A stretch of 61,089 nt of DNA from Clostridia bacterium (lineage in GTDB: Bacteria > Bacillota > Clostridia > Christensenellales > CAG-314), in assembly GCA_017457305.1 (NCBI GenBank), contig JAFTHP010000029.1, positions 1-61,089 of the forward strand, written 5' to 3'. Shown piece by piece: positions 8,160-14,906 of this stretch. How positions within the stretch are numbered: position 1 is the first letter of the stretch; each line of letters begins with the position of its first letter. A program made the translations under genes and the position numbers. The notes beneath the pieces were generated by a model. That model was not told the origin of the DNA, did not search any database, and was given only the letters and a program-made list of their open reading frames with translations.

Positions 8160-9101
8160 ATGCCACTAGTAACAACAAAAGAAATGTTCAAGGATGCTTA
8201 CGAAAAAGGTTATGCCGTTGGAGCATTCAACGTGGACAACATGGACACCTTCAAAGCAGTTGTTAAAGCTGCAGAAGAAACAAATTCACCAGTAATTATC
8301 GCAATTTCATCCGGTGCGCTCAAGTTCATCGGTACAGAATACGTGCGCGAAATGGTTGACTGCGCACTTAAAACAGCTACTGTTCCCATCTGCTTGCACC
8401 TTGACCATGGCAAGAGCGCTGAACTTTGCAAACAATGCGTAGACCTTGGATTTACATCTGTTATGATTGACGCAAGTGGATACGATTTTGAAGAAAATAT
8501 CCGCATCACCAAGGAAGTTGTTGAGTATGCTCACGCTCGTGGCGTTGTTGTAGAAAGTGAACTTGGTGCCATTGCCGGTATCGAAGACGAACTTGTTGTA
8601 GAAGACAAGTACGGTCACTTTACTCATCCAGATGACGTAGTTGAGTTTGTTACTCGCACAAATATCGACAGCTTGGCAATAGCTATTGGTACCGCTCACG
8701 GTGCGTACAAGTTTAAGCCAGGTCAAAAACCACAACTAAGATTTGACATTTTGGAAGAAATCGAACAAAAATTGCCAGGTTTCCCACTTGTTTTGCACGG
8801 CGCATCTTCCGTTCCACAAAAATCCTTGAAGATTTTGAACACTTATGGCGGCAAAATGCCCGAAGCTATCGGTATTCCCGAAGAAATGCTTCGTCACGCA
8901 GCAAGCAAGGCTGTTTGCAAAATCAACGTTGGTACCGATATCCGCGTAGCTTACGTTGGAGCATTTAGAAAGGCCCTTCACGAACAACCCGAAAAGTTTG
9001 ATCTCAAGCTATTTGTTGGCCCAGCAATGGATGCCGTTACAGAACTTGTAAAAGACAAAATGATCAACGTATTCGGTTGTGCAGGGAAGGCTATTTCGTA
9101 G
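8160..9101 (+). CDS. fba: Class II fructose-bisphosphate aldolase, paralog 2
   Basis: 313 residues; AAGGAG upstream, 20 nt after paralog 1. The TIM-barrel active site is complete: catalytic Asp82 and zinc ligand His83 in HLDHGKS, His180 in GTAHGAYKF, His213 in VLHGASSVP. The C-terminal KINVGTDIRVAYVG segment is the phosphate-binding region. It resembles the glycolytic class II enzyme of Clostridia (VLHGASSVPQ type). Long nucleotide blocks are shared with paralog 3 (for example around 8488-8522 and 8643-8680), indicating a recent duplication or gene conversion. The stop codon lies inside a 24 bp sequence repeated twice downstream. Confidence 0.9.
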   Translation: MPLVTTKEMFKDAYEKGYAVGAFNVDNMDTFKAVVKAAEETNSPVIIAISSGALKFIGTEYVREMVDCALKTATVPICLHLDHGKSAELCKQCVDLGFTSVMIDASGYDFEENIRITKEVVEYAHARGVVVESELGAIAGIEDELVVEDKYGHFTHPDDVVEFVTRTNIDSLAIAIGTAHGAYKFKPGQKPQLRFDILEEIEQKLPGFPLVLHGASSVPQKSLKILNTYGGKMPEAIGIPEEMLRHAASKAVCKINVGTDIRVAYVGAFRKALHEQPEKFDLKLFVGPAMDAVTELVKDKMINVFGCAGKAIS

Positions 9102-9291
9102 CAGTTAGTTGATTTTTTGGCTGCAAACTGCTGGCGCTATCATCTGCGTTTTGCTCAGTCAGGTACCTCCAGTAACTTCCCTCGCAATAACGTAGCGCTT
9201 GCTCGCATTGCATCCGCCAAAACCGCTTTCAGCTAACCAACTATCTGCTCCTCAATAGCCCATGCTCTTCGTAGCAGTTAGTTGATTTTTT
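9095..9291 (+). repeat. Dispersed repeat R, copy 1, and first tandem unit
   Basis: The 24 bp TTCGTAGCAGTTAGTTGATT(TTTT) spans the aldolase stop at 9095-9118, recurs at 9268-9291, and again (one base shorter) at 9524-9546. The core from 9130 (GCTGGCGCTATCATCTG, then the AGGTACCT-centred segment) to 9291 matches 9386-9546 and also 60939-61089. No open frame of note. I do not recognise a named repeat family. Confidence 0.85.
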
Positions 9292-9385
9292 CGCGGCGCA
9301 CATGGTGTGTTTTTCTAGTACGTATTATTCAGTCATTTACAATATTGAGTTCATAGCTCGATAACACCACTAGTGGTCCAGCTGT

Positions 9386-9546
9386 GCTGGCGCTATCATC
9401 TGTGTTTTGCTCAGTCAGGTACCTCCAGTAACTTCCCTCGCAATAACGCAGCGCTAGCTTGCACTTTGCTAGCCAAAACCGCCTTCGGCTAACCAACTAC
9501 CTGCTCCTCAACAGCCCATGCTCTTCGTAGCAGTTAGTTGTTTTTT
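9386..9546 (+). repeat. Dispersed repeat R, copy 2
   Basis: Offset 256 bases from copy 1, with high identity through GCTGGCGCTATCATCTG, CAGTCAGGTACCTCCAGTAA, GGCTAACCAACTA and CCCATGCTCTTCGTAGCAG segments. Between copies 1 and 2 (9292-9385) about 95 bp of unrelated sequence contains no gene. Confidence 0.85.
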
Positions 9547-9560
9547 GGCTGCTAGTTGCA

Positions 9561-9690
9561 ACAAAAGGCTCCCTCTGGGAGGGAGCTGTCAGCTTGCTGA
9601 CTGAGGGAGAAAGCAGCACCAAATATTGTTGCAGACTCCTTCCGTCACGACAGGTCGTGCCACCTTTCTCCAAGAGGAAGGCTTTGGGTA
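9561..9690. repeat. MITE-like repeat A, copy 1
   Basis: About 130 bp bounded by imperfect inverted ends, AAAGGCTCCCTCTGGGAGGG at the left and the complement of CCAAAGCCTTCCTCTTGG at the right. Each end is itself a hairpin. It is nearly identical to 11888-12019 (a handful of substitutions). I recall closely similar GGCTCCCTCTGGGAGGGAGC elements as widespread in gut Bacillota, but cannot name a family. It has no coding capacity. Confidence 0.8.
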
Positions 9691-9713
9691 GTATACTACA
9701 ATTTCAACAAAGT

Positions 9714-9862
9714 TTGACCGACATGACAGCTGACTTTGCTGTCGCATCATGTTTGCGTAGCAAACGCATCATGCACCGAAAGGTGTGCATCATAGCACGT
9801 CAGTGCTACATCATTGCACGAAGTGCACCCAGTGCTGCATCATTGCCCTTTTGGTAAGGGGC
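9714..9862. repeat. Hairpin array B, copy 1 (heptamer-spaced)
   Basis: A row of short hairpins separated by the heptamer RCATCAT (9744-9750, 9766-9772, 9787-9793, 9808-9814, 9837-9843): GTTTGCGTAGCAAAC, GCACCGAAAGGTG, GCACGTCAGTGC, TGCACGAAGTGCA and GCCCTTTTGGTAAGGGGC. The stems differ in sequence while the spacer is kept. A second array with the same leader (TTGACCGACATGACAGCTG) is at 11743-11850. It is not a CRISPR: there are no constant long repeats. Confidence 0.75.
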
Positions 9863-9907
9863 TGCTATTTTCAATCTTATGAATCTATTATCAGGAGATA
9901 TATTATC

Positions 9908-10849
9908 ATGGCATTAGTAACAACAAAAGATATGTTCAAAAGAGCCTACGAACAACACTTTTCCGTTGGAGCTTTCAACGTTGACAACTTGGAAACTCTA
10001 CAAGCAGTTATCGAAGCCGCTCACGAAACAAACTCTCCTGTTATCATCGCGATAACAGAAAACGTAATCAAATATTTTGGTATCCACTACCTTCGCCACG
10101 CAATTCAAGCAGCGGTAGATACCTATGGTGTGGAAGTTGCCCTTCACCTTGACCACGGCAAGAGTGTGGAAATTTGCAAGTACTGCGTGGATAACGGCTT
10201 CACTTCCGTTATGATCGACGCAAGCGCATACGACTTTGAAGAAAATATCCGCATCACCAAGGAAGTTGTGGAATACGCACACGCACGTGGCGTTGTTGTA
10301 GAAAGCGAACTTGGTGCTATTGCTGGTATCGAAGAAGATTTGGACGTGGACGACAAGTACGGCAGATTTACCCATCCAAATGACGTAGTAGAGTTTGTTA
10401 CTCGCACAAATATCGACAGCTTGGCAATTGCAATTGGCACAGCTCACGGCGCGTACAAGTTCAAGCCAGGTCAAAACCCACAACTAAGATTTGATATCTT
10501 GGAAGAAATTGAAGAAAAATTACCAGGTTTCCCACTTGTTTTGCACGGATCTTCTTCCGTTCCACAAGAACGTCTTGCTCTTGTCAACCAATACGGCGGA
10601 CAAATGAAGCAAGCCATCGGCATCCCCGAAGCTATGCTCAACAAGGCATCTCACTTTGCCGTTTGCAAAATCAACGTAGGCACCGACCTTCGTGTTGCAT
10701 TTACTGGCGAAATCCGCAAGTTCTTCTTCACTCAACCACAAGAGTACGAAATTAGAAAATACACAACACCAGCAAGAGCCGCCGTAAAGGAAATGGTCAA
10801 GGATAAGATGATCAACGTCTTTTGCTGTGCTGGCCATGCAGCAGAATAG
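9908..10849 (+). CDS. fba: Class II fructose-bisphosphate aldolase, paralog 3
   Basis: 313 residues from ATG 9908 with CAGGAGA upstream. The frame is open further upstream through repeat DNA, but that part has no ribosome binding site and no similarity to the paralogs. Active-site residues match paralog 2: HLDHGKS, GTAHGAYKF, VLHGSSSVP and KINVGTDLRVAF. The central third is almost identical to paralog 2 at nucleotide level, while the C terminus differs (FFFTQPQEYEIRKYTTPARA). It is separated from paralog 2 by 806 bp of repeats, so it is probably transcribed separately; no clear promoter was identified. Confidence 0.9.
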   Translation: MALVTTKDMFKRAYEQHFSVGAFNVDNLETLQAVIEAAHETNSPVIIAITENVIKYFGIHYLRHAIQAAVDTYGVEVALHLDHGKSVEICKYCVDNGFTSVMIDASAYDFEENIRITKEVVEYAHARGVVVESELGAIAGIEEDLDVDDKYGRFTHPNDVVEFVTRTNIDSLAIAIGTAHGAYKFKPGQNPQLRFDILEEIEEKLPGFPLVLHGSSSVPQERLALVNQYGGQMKQAIGIPEAMLNKASHFAVCKINVGTDLRVAFTGEIRKFFFTQPQEYEIRKYTTPARAAVKEMVKDKMINVFCCAGHAAE

Positions 10850-10880
10850 TGTTTTAAACAATTGATAAATACACACAAAA

Positions 10881-10912
10881 AAGGTATTATTGAACAAATA
10901 ATACCTTTATCA
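10881..10912 (+). terminator. Stem-loop after aldolase paralog 3
   Basis: Perfect 10 bp inverted repeat AAGGTATTAT / ATAATACCTT (10881-10890 and 10898-10907) with a 7 nt loop, preceded by an A-run. The plus-strand T-run is short, so it may act as a weak or bidirectional terminator. Its end lies only about 10 nt upstream of the next gene's ribosome binding site, so it could also affect that gene's expression. Confidence 0.5.
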
Positions 10913-10928
10913 ATATTTGGAGAAAGTT

Positions 10929-11645
10929 ATGAAAATCATTTTTGTAAGACACGGAGATCCCAACTACGAATTGGATACCCTAACGCCAGTTGGCGTAGAA
11001 CAGGCGCAAGCTTTGGCGGAGTATCTCAAGGATATGCCAATGGACGGCATCTATTCTTCTCCTATGGGCAGAGCCTACCTAACGGCTACCACCTGTTACC
11101 CTGCCGACAAGGTTGTGGTGCACGATTGGATGAAGGAGTTCTACGGAAATCCCGTGTTGGAAGATGGCACCGTTATGGAAGTAAGTTGGGATTTTATGCC
11201 AAGTTACACCGCTAAACACCCCGAGTTGTACGATAATAACGCCTATCTTGACACTTTGGCAATCAAGTCTGCTGGTGTGGTGGACAAGTATCATCACGCA
11301 ATTAGGCAGTTCGACAAGCTTGTTGCCCAGTACGGCTACGAGTACAAGGATGGCTACTACAAGGTTAACGATTCCAACACAAAGACCATCATCATCTTTT
11401 GCCACTTGGGCTTGATGAGCGTGTTGATGAGCAGGCTTATGAACGCATCCTACGTGCTTTTGGCACAGCATATGTGTGCTTCTCCAAGCAGTATCACGGT
11501 GTTTGCCACCGAGGAGCGCGAGCAGGGCATTGCACAATTCCGCTGTCTTGGTTATGGCACAACCCCACACTTGGCAAGGAAAAACCTACCCAACAGCTTT
11601 TCCGCCCGCTTTTGCGAAATCTATCTCTCCGACGACCGCCATTAG
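10929..11645 (+). CDS. Histidine phosphatase family protein (phosphoglycerate-mutase-like)
   Basis: 238 residues from ATG 10929, chosen over 10917 because GGAGAAAG (10919-10926) precedes it and FVRHGDPNY follows at once. The catalytic RHG motif gives the phosphorylated His (about residue 8); YSSPMGRA supplies the conserved Arg, and IFCHLGLMS the second catalytic His. It probably removes phosphate from a small metabolite; the family also includes cofactor-dependent mutases and regulators. Its position among sugar-phosphate enzymes suggests a phosphosugar substrate, but the sequence does not fix it. Confidence 0.85.
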   Translation: MKIIFVRHGDPNYELDTLTPVGVEQAQALAEYLKDMPMDGIYSSPMGRAYLTATTCYPADKVVVHDWMKEFYGNPVLEDGTVMEVSWDFMPSYTAKHPELYDNNAYLDTLAIKSAGVVDKYHHAIRQFDKLVAQYGYEYKDGYYKVNDSNTKTIIIFCHLGLMSVLMSRLMNASYVLLAQHMCASPSSITVFATEEREQGIAQFRCLGYGTTPHLARKNLPNSFSARFCEIYLSDDRH

Positions 11646-11742
11646 CAGTTATACTGCCACAAATTATCTGTTACCCAACAAGCACGAAACACATTGAGTG
11701 TAGGGCGCAACGTCCCCAACGCACCCCGCAATTCTACTAAAG
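11646..11742. other. Intergenic start of a 780 bp repeat-filled gap
   Basis: The gap 11646-12425 holds, in order, this short unique part, hairpin array B copy 2, a truncated piece of repeat A (about 11857-11880), repeat A copy 2, an AT-rich tandem array and the fucO promoter. A GCAACGTCCCCAACGCA segment at about 11708-11724 resembles GCGACGTCCCCAACGCA near 59912, probably a repeat relic. Confidence 0.5.
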
Positions 11743-11850
11743 CTTGACCGACATGACAGCTGGTTTTGCTGTCGCATCATGTTTTCACAGCAAACGCTTC
11801 ATGCGCTGATAAGCGCGCTTCATAGCACGTCCGTGCTGCATCATTACACA
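11743..11850. repeat. Hairpin array B, copy 2
   Basis: It begins with GCTTGACCGACATGACAGCT as in copy 1 and continues as short hairpins separated by GCATCAT or GCTTCAT heptamers. It is more degenerate and shorter than copy 1. It again lies beside a repeat A copy, here upstream rather than downstream of it. Confidence 0.7.
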
Positions 11851-11887
11851 CAAGCGCTCCTTCCGTCACGACAAATTGTGTTAGGCA

Positions 11888-12019
11888 ACAAAAAAGGCTC
11901 CCTCTGGGAGGGAGCTGTCAGCTTGCTGACTGAGGGAGAAAGCAGCACCAAATATTGTTGTAGACTCCTTCCGTCACGACAGGTCGTGCCACCTTCCTCC
12001 AAGAGGAAGGCTTTGGGTA
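11888..12019. repeat. MITE-like repeat A, copy 2
   Basis: Nearly identical over its whole length to 9561-9690, in the same orientation. A truncated copy of its inner CTCCTTCCGTCACGAC segment lies just upstream at about 11859-11874, so elements have been nested or rearranged here. Confidence 0.8.
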
Positions 12020-12026
12020 TTTTCCG

Positions 12027-12300
12027 TTAGTATAAGGCAAAAAACAGAATTTTACAGTAAAAGATTCTAAAAAAGGATATTTTGTAGCAAAAAACTCTAT
12101 TAAAGGGTAAAAAATGGTATTTTGCAGTAAAAAACTCTAAAAAAAGTTGTTTTACAGTCAAAAAGCCTATTATTGGGCAAAAAACTCTAAAAAAAGGTAT
12201 TTTTGGGCAAAAAACTCTAAAATGCGGTTTTTTAGGGAAAAAAGTTCCAATAATAAGCAATAAAAGGAAAAAATCTCTAAAAAAGGGCATTTTGCGGTAA
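12027..12300. repeat. Degenerate AT-rich tandem array
   Basis: About eight imperfect copies of a ~32-36 bp unit with the consensus AAAAAACTCTAAAAAAGGTA followed by TTTTGCAGTA. The only open frame (minus strand) is a low-complexity Phe-rich translation of the array and is not credible as a gene. The array stops about 30 bp before the fucO -35 box. Confidence 0.7.
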
Positions 12301-12326
12301 GCTAGGAAAAAATTACAAAATGAGTA

Positions 12327-12355
12327 TTGAAAATCACCAAAAATGGTGGTAAAAT
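12327..12355 (+). promoter_or_regulatory. fucO promoter with a palindrome in the spacer
   Basis: TTGAAA at 12327-12332, a 17 nt spacer, and TAAAAT at 12350-12355. The spacer contains the inverted repeat CACCAAAAATGGTG (12335-12348), placed where a bound repressor would block RNA polymerase. No transcription-factor family is recognised with confidence. Confidence 0.75.
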
Positions 12356-12425
12356 ATTATCGTAGAAATTTGGGCTTTTTGCCCATTGACAAATCACAAA
12401 TAAAATTTTTCAAGGAGTAATCACT

Positions 12426-13571
12426 ATGGCAAGATTTGTTCTAAACGAAACCAGTTATCACGGCAAGGGTTGCATTGTTGAAATTGCAAACGAAATCAAG
12501 GCAAGAGGCTTTAGCAAAGTTTTTGTTTGCACCGACACTGACCTTATCAAGTTTGGCGTATCCCAAAAAGTTACCGACGTTTTGGATAACGCAGGCATTG
12601 CTTACGAAGTATACAGCCAAATCAAACCAAACCCAACAATCGAAAACGTTCAAGGGGGCGTAGAAGCTTTCAAGCGTGCTGGTGCCGACTGCATTGTTGC
12701 AATTGGTGGTGGATCTTCCATCGACACAGCCAAGGCAATTGGTATCATTATTACCAATCCACAGTTTGCTGACGTTCGCTCCTTGGAAGGTGTTGCACCT
12801 ACCAAGAACAAGTGCGTTCCTATCATTGCCGTTCCCACAACTGCAGGTACCGCTGCGGAAGTTACCATCAACTACGTTATCACCGACAGCCAAAACAACC
12901 GCAAGATGGTTTGCGTAGACGTTCACGACATCCCAGTAGTTGCCGTAGTTGATCCAGATATGATGAGCACCATGCCAAAGGGACTAACCGCCGCAACAGG
13001 TATGGATGCACTAACACACGCAATCGAAGGTTACATCACAGCTGGTGCTTGGGCGTTGTCCGATATGTTCCACATTGAAGCAATCCGCATCATTGCAAAA
13101 TCTCTTCGTGGAGCTGTTGCAAACGAAGAAGACGGTCGCGAAGGTATGGCGCTTGGTCAATACATTGCCGGCATGGGCTTCAGCAACGTAGGCCTTGGCA
13201 TTGTTCACTCCATGGCACACCCACTTGGTGCATTGTACGATACTCCACACGGCGTAGCAAACGCAATCATTTTGCCAACGGTAATGGAATACAACGCACC
13301 TGCAACTGGCGAAAAATATCGCGAAATTGCACGTGCAATGGGCGTAGCTGGTGTTGACAGTATGAGTCAGGAAGAATACCGCCGTGCAGCAATCCAAGCT
13401 GTAAAGCAACTTTCTCTTGACGTTGGTATCCCAGCCGACCTAAAGGAAATTGTCAAGGCAGAAGATATCGACTTCCTAGCAGAATCCGCCTTTGCAGATG
13501 CTTGCCGTCCAGGTAACCCAAGGGAAACAAGCGTTGCAGAAATCAAGGAACTTTACCTATCTCTTATGTAG
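12426..13571 (+). CDS. fucO: Lactaldehyde reductase / 1,2-propanediol oxidoreductase
   Basis: 381 residues; CAAGGAG ribosome binding site. An iron-containing group III alcohol dehydrogenase, recognisably FucO along its length: NAD-binding GGGSSIDTAKAIG, ADVRSLEGVAPTKN, VPTTAGTAAEVTINYVITD, CVDVHDIPVV. The four iron ligands are Asp194, His198, His261 and His275, matching the E. coli enzyme with an offset of two. It reduces lactaldehyde, the product of fuculose- or rhamnulose-phosphate cleavage, to 1,2-propanediol using NADH. No fucose or rhamnose kinase or isomerase is in the window, so the aldehyde source could be one of the nearby aldolases. It has its own promoter and terminator. Confidence 0.93.
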   Translation: MARFVLNETSYHGKGCIVEIANEIKARGFSKVFVCTDTDLIKFGVSQKVTDVLDNAGIAYEVYSQIKPNPTIENVQGGVEAFKRAGADCIVAIGGGSSIDTAKAIGIIITNPQFADVRSLEGVAPTKNKCVPIIAVPTTAGTAAEVTINYVITDSQNNRKMVCVDVHDIPVVAVVDPDMMSTMPKGLTAATGMDALTHAIEGYITAGAWALSDMFHIEAIRIIAKSLRGAVANEEDGREGMALGQYIAGMGFSNVGLGIVHSMAHPLGALYDTPHGVANAIILPTVMEYNAPATGEKYREIARAMGVAGVDSMSQEEYRRAAIQAVKQLSLDVGIPADLKEIVKAEDIDFLAESAFADACRPGNPRETSVAEIKELYLSLM

Positions 13572-13675
13572 TAGGTAGTGCACAAAATAACACACTAACG
13601 CAACTAAACAAGCCAACTGGTACATTTTAACACGCAATTAGTGCAACAATGGCTAGTGACATCACAAATACACAA

Positions 13676-13705
13676 GGCTCCCTTATCCGCAAGGGAGTCT
13701 TTTTT
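13676..13705 (+). terminator. fucO terminator
   Basis: GGCTCCCTT pairs with AAGGGAGTC (loop ATCCGC) and is followed by TTTTTT. A canonical intrinsic terminator about 105 nt after the stop. Confidence 0.9.
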
Positions 13706-13725
13706 GTATTGAACACAATATTGAA

Positions 13726-13762
13726 CAAAAAATACTGCCACAGAACAAATCTGCAGCAGTAT
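13726..13762 (-). terminator. mgtC terminator (minus strand)
   Basis: ATACTGC-CA-CAGA / TCTG-CA-GCAGTAT forms a symmetric hairpin (13732-13744 with 13750-13762). On the minus strand it is followed by T6G. The same stem family, with GC swaps, forms the thpR terminator at 21142-21176. Confidence 0.75.
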
Positions 13763-13772
13763 CTAGATAAAG

Positions 13773-13990
13773 TTGGATAACAGCAATTATCTTTTACAAG
13801 TCTTCTAGTCTTTCTACGGACGGGAGAAACCAGTCGTATGCTAGCAAAAAGCTGATAAAAGTAATTATCTTTTTACAAGTCCTCCAGTCTTTCCACGGAC
13901 GGGAGAAACCAGTCGTATGCTAGCAAAAGGCTGATAACAGTAATTAATTTTTACAAGTCCTCTAATCTTTCCACGGACAAAATGTATTCG
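13773..13990 (-). repeat. Triplicated mgtC 3' end
   Basis: Three units with a period of 78-79 bp; the TTACAAG motif starts at 13794, 13873 and 13951. The third is the true end of mgtC. On the minus strand all three encode SVERLEDL and a TAA stop. Codon differences are synonymous only (GTG/GTA, CTG/CTA/TTA, GAG/GAA). Units 1 and 2 also share LAYDWFLP in place of NEYI(L) before that segment, so they are closer to each other than to the resident gene end. Confidence 0.85.
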
Positions 13991-14640
13991 TTTGTGGTAA
14001 CAAAGTTGGCAATGCCTTCGGCAGAGCCGTTTTGTGCAGGGCGGATAACGGCTTCGCATTGGAAAAGGTCTCCGCTGCGGTACACCTTGAAACGGCTAAA
14101 CTTTTTAACACCAAAGTAGGTCTTGATGGACTCCTTGTTTTCGTTGGAGTGCACAAACTTTACCAAAAGAACTCTTGGGCGCTTCCAACGCAGTGCCTTG
14201 GTGTGCAGTATCAACTGGATACCAATTACAAGCACGGTGGCAAGCACAGCAAGCACGTACAATCCCATACCGGCAACCATACCGATGGCGGCGGTGCACC
14301 AAATACCTGCAGCGGTGGTAAGTCCGTGCAAGGATTCACGGCGGAAGAAAATCATACCTGCGCCAAGAAAACCAACGCCTGGCACGATTTGTGCGGCAAT
14401 TCTGGCAGGATCGCTACCAAGCTCTTTCATTTCCAGTGACAAACAGGTTAGCAAAGCACTTGCCATACCAACGGCAAAGTGAGTTGCCATGCCCGCTTCC
14501 TTTAGACGACGGCTTCTTTCCAAGCCGATTAGTAGACCAAGAAATCCACCAATAACAATACGTAGCAAGTAAACAAATTCGGCGTTCCAATCTGGCCCAG
14601 CAAATATTGGGTTCATATCTGATAGTAGAAAAATATTCAT
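13951..14640 (-). CDS. MgtC/SapB family membrane protein
   Basis: 229 residues from ATG 14640, preceded on its strand by AAGGG; the longer upstream frame is rejected because it would run through the promoter at 14682-14710. The N-terminal half is the MgtC domain: LRIVIGGFLGLLIGLERSR, HFAVGMASALLTCLS, QIVPGVGFLGAGMIFF, LTTAAGIWCTAAIGMVAG, with four or five membrane helices up to about residue 145. The soluble C-terminal ~80 residues resemble the ACT-like domain of this family. MgtC proteins inhibit ATP synthase or support growth at low magnesium in pathogens; in other bacteria the role is unclear. The gene end is triplicated downstream. Confidence 0.88.
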   Translation of the reverse strand: MNIFLLSDMNPIFAGPDWNAEFVYLLRIVIGGFLGLLIGLERSRRLKEAGMATHFAVGMASALLTCLSLEMKELGSDPARIAAQIVPGVGFLGAGMIFFRRESLHGLTTAAGIWCTAAIGMVAGMGLYVLAVLATVLVIGIQLILHTKALRWKRPRVLLVKFVHSNENKESIKTYFGVKKFSRFKVYRSGDLFQCEAVIRPAQNGSAEGIANFVTTNEYILSVERLEDL

Positions 14641-14681
14641 AAAAATACCCTTATTTATATAAATATATTTATAGTTTATAT

Positions 14682-14710
14682 ATTCTAGCATAAATGACAC
14701 TCAATTTCAA
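14682..14710 (-). promoter_or_regulatory. mgtC promoter
   Basis: On the minus strand: TTGAAA (14710-14705), 17 nt, TAGAAT (14687-14682), with a TG one base upstream of the -10 box (TGCTAGAAT, extended -10). Confidence 0.75.
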
Positions 14711-14763
14711 TAGGTAAATGGATTTTTTTGTGACATATTTTTGCGTTTTCCATGGCAATACGC

Positions 14764-14796
14764 AAAAAAACCGCTGGAGTGTAATCTCTAGCGGTT
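14764..14796 (-). terminator. Terminator of the dnaD-dnaC operon
   Basis: AACCGCTGGAG (14769-14779) pairs with CTCTAGCGGTT (14786-14796), loop 6 nt, one G-T pair. On the minus strand it runs into a T7 tract. Confidence 0.85.
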
Positions 14797-14906
14797 AATT
14801 TATTGGTTATTTTTATAACTCACGCAGTTGCGTGCCAAATGATACAAGTTGTTATTTGCAACGTAGCATTGATATACGTCATCTAGCAAAATTCTAGGTA
14901 ATACCC

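Noticed and set aside
9594..9857. 87-codon open frame between aldolase genes
   Set aside because: Lies entirely inside repeat A and hairpin array B; composition reflects the repeats.
9714..9862. Possible CRISPR array because of regularly spaced repeats
   Set aside because: The constant part is only 7 bp, the variable parts are self-complementary hairpins, and there are no cas genes in the window.
9785..9907. 41-residue N-terminal extension of aldolase paralog 3
   Set aside because: It translates hairpin array B; CAGGAGA and paralog alignment place the start at 9908.
12027..12290. Minus-strand 87-codon open frame
   Set aside because: Low-complexity Phe-rich translation of an AT-rich tandem array; no ribosome binding site.
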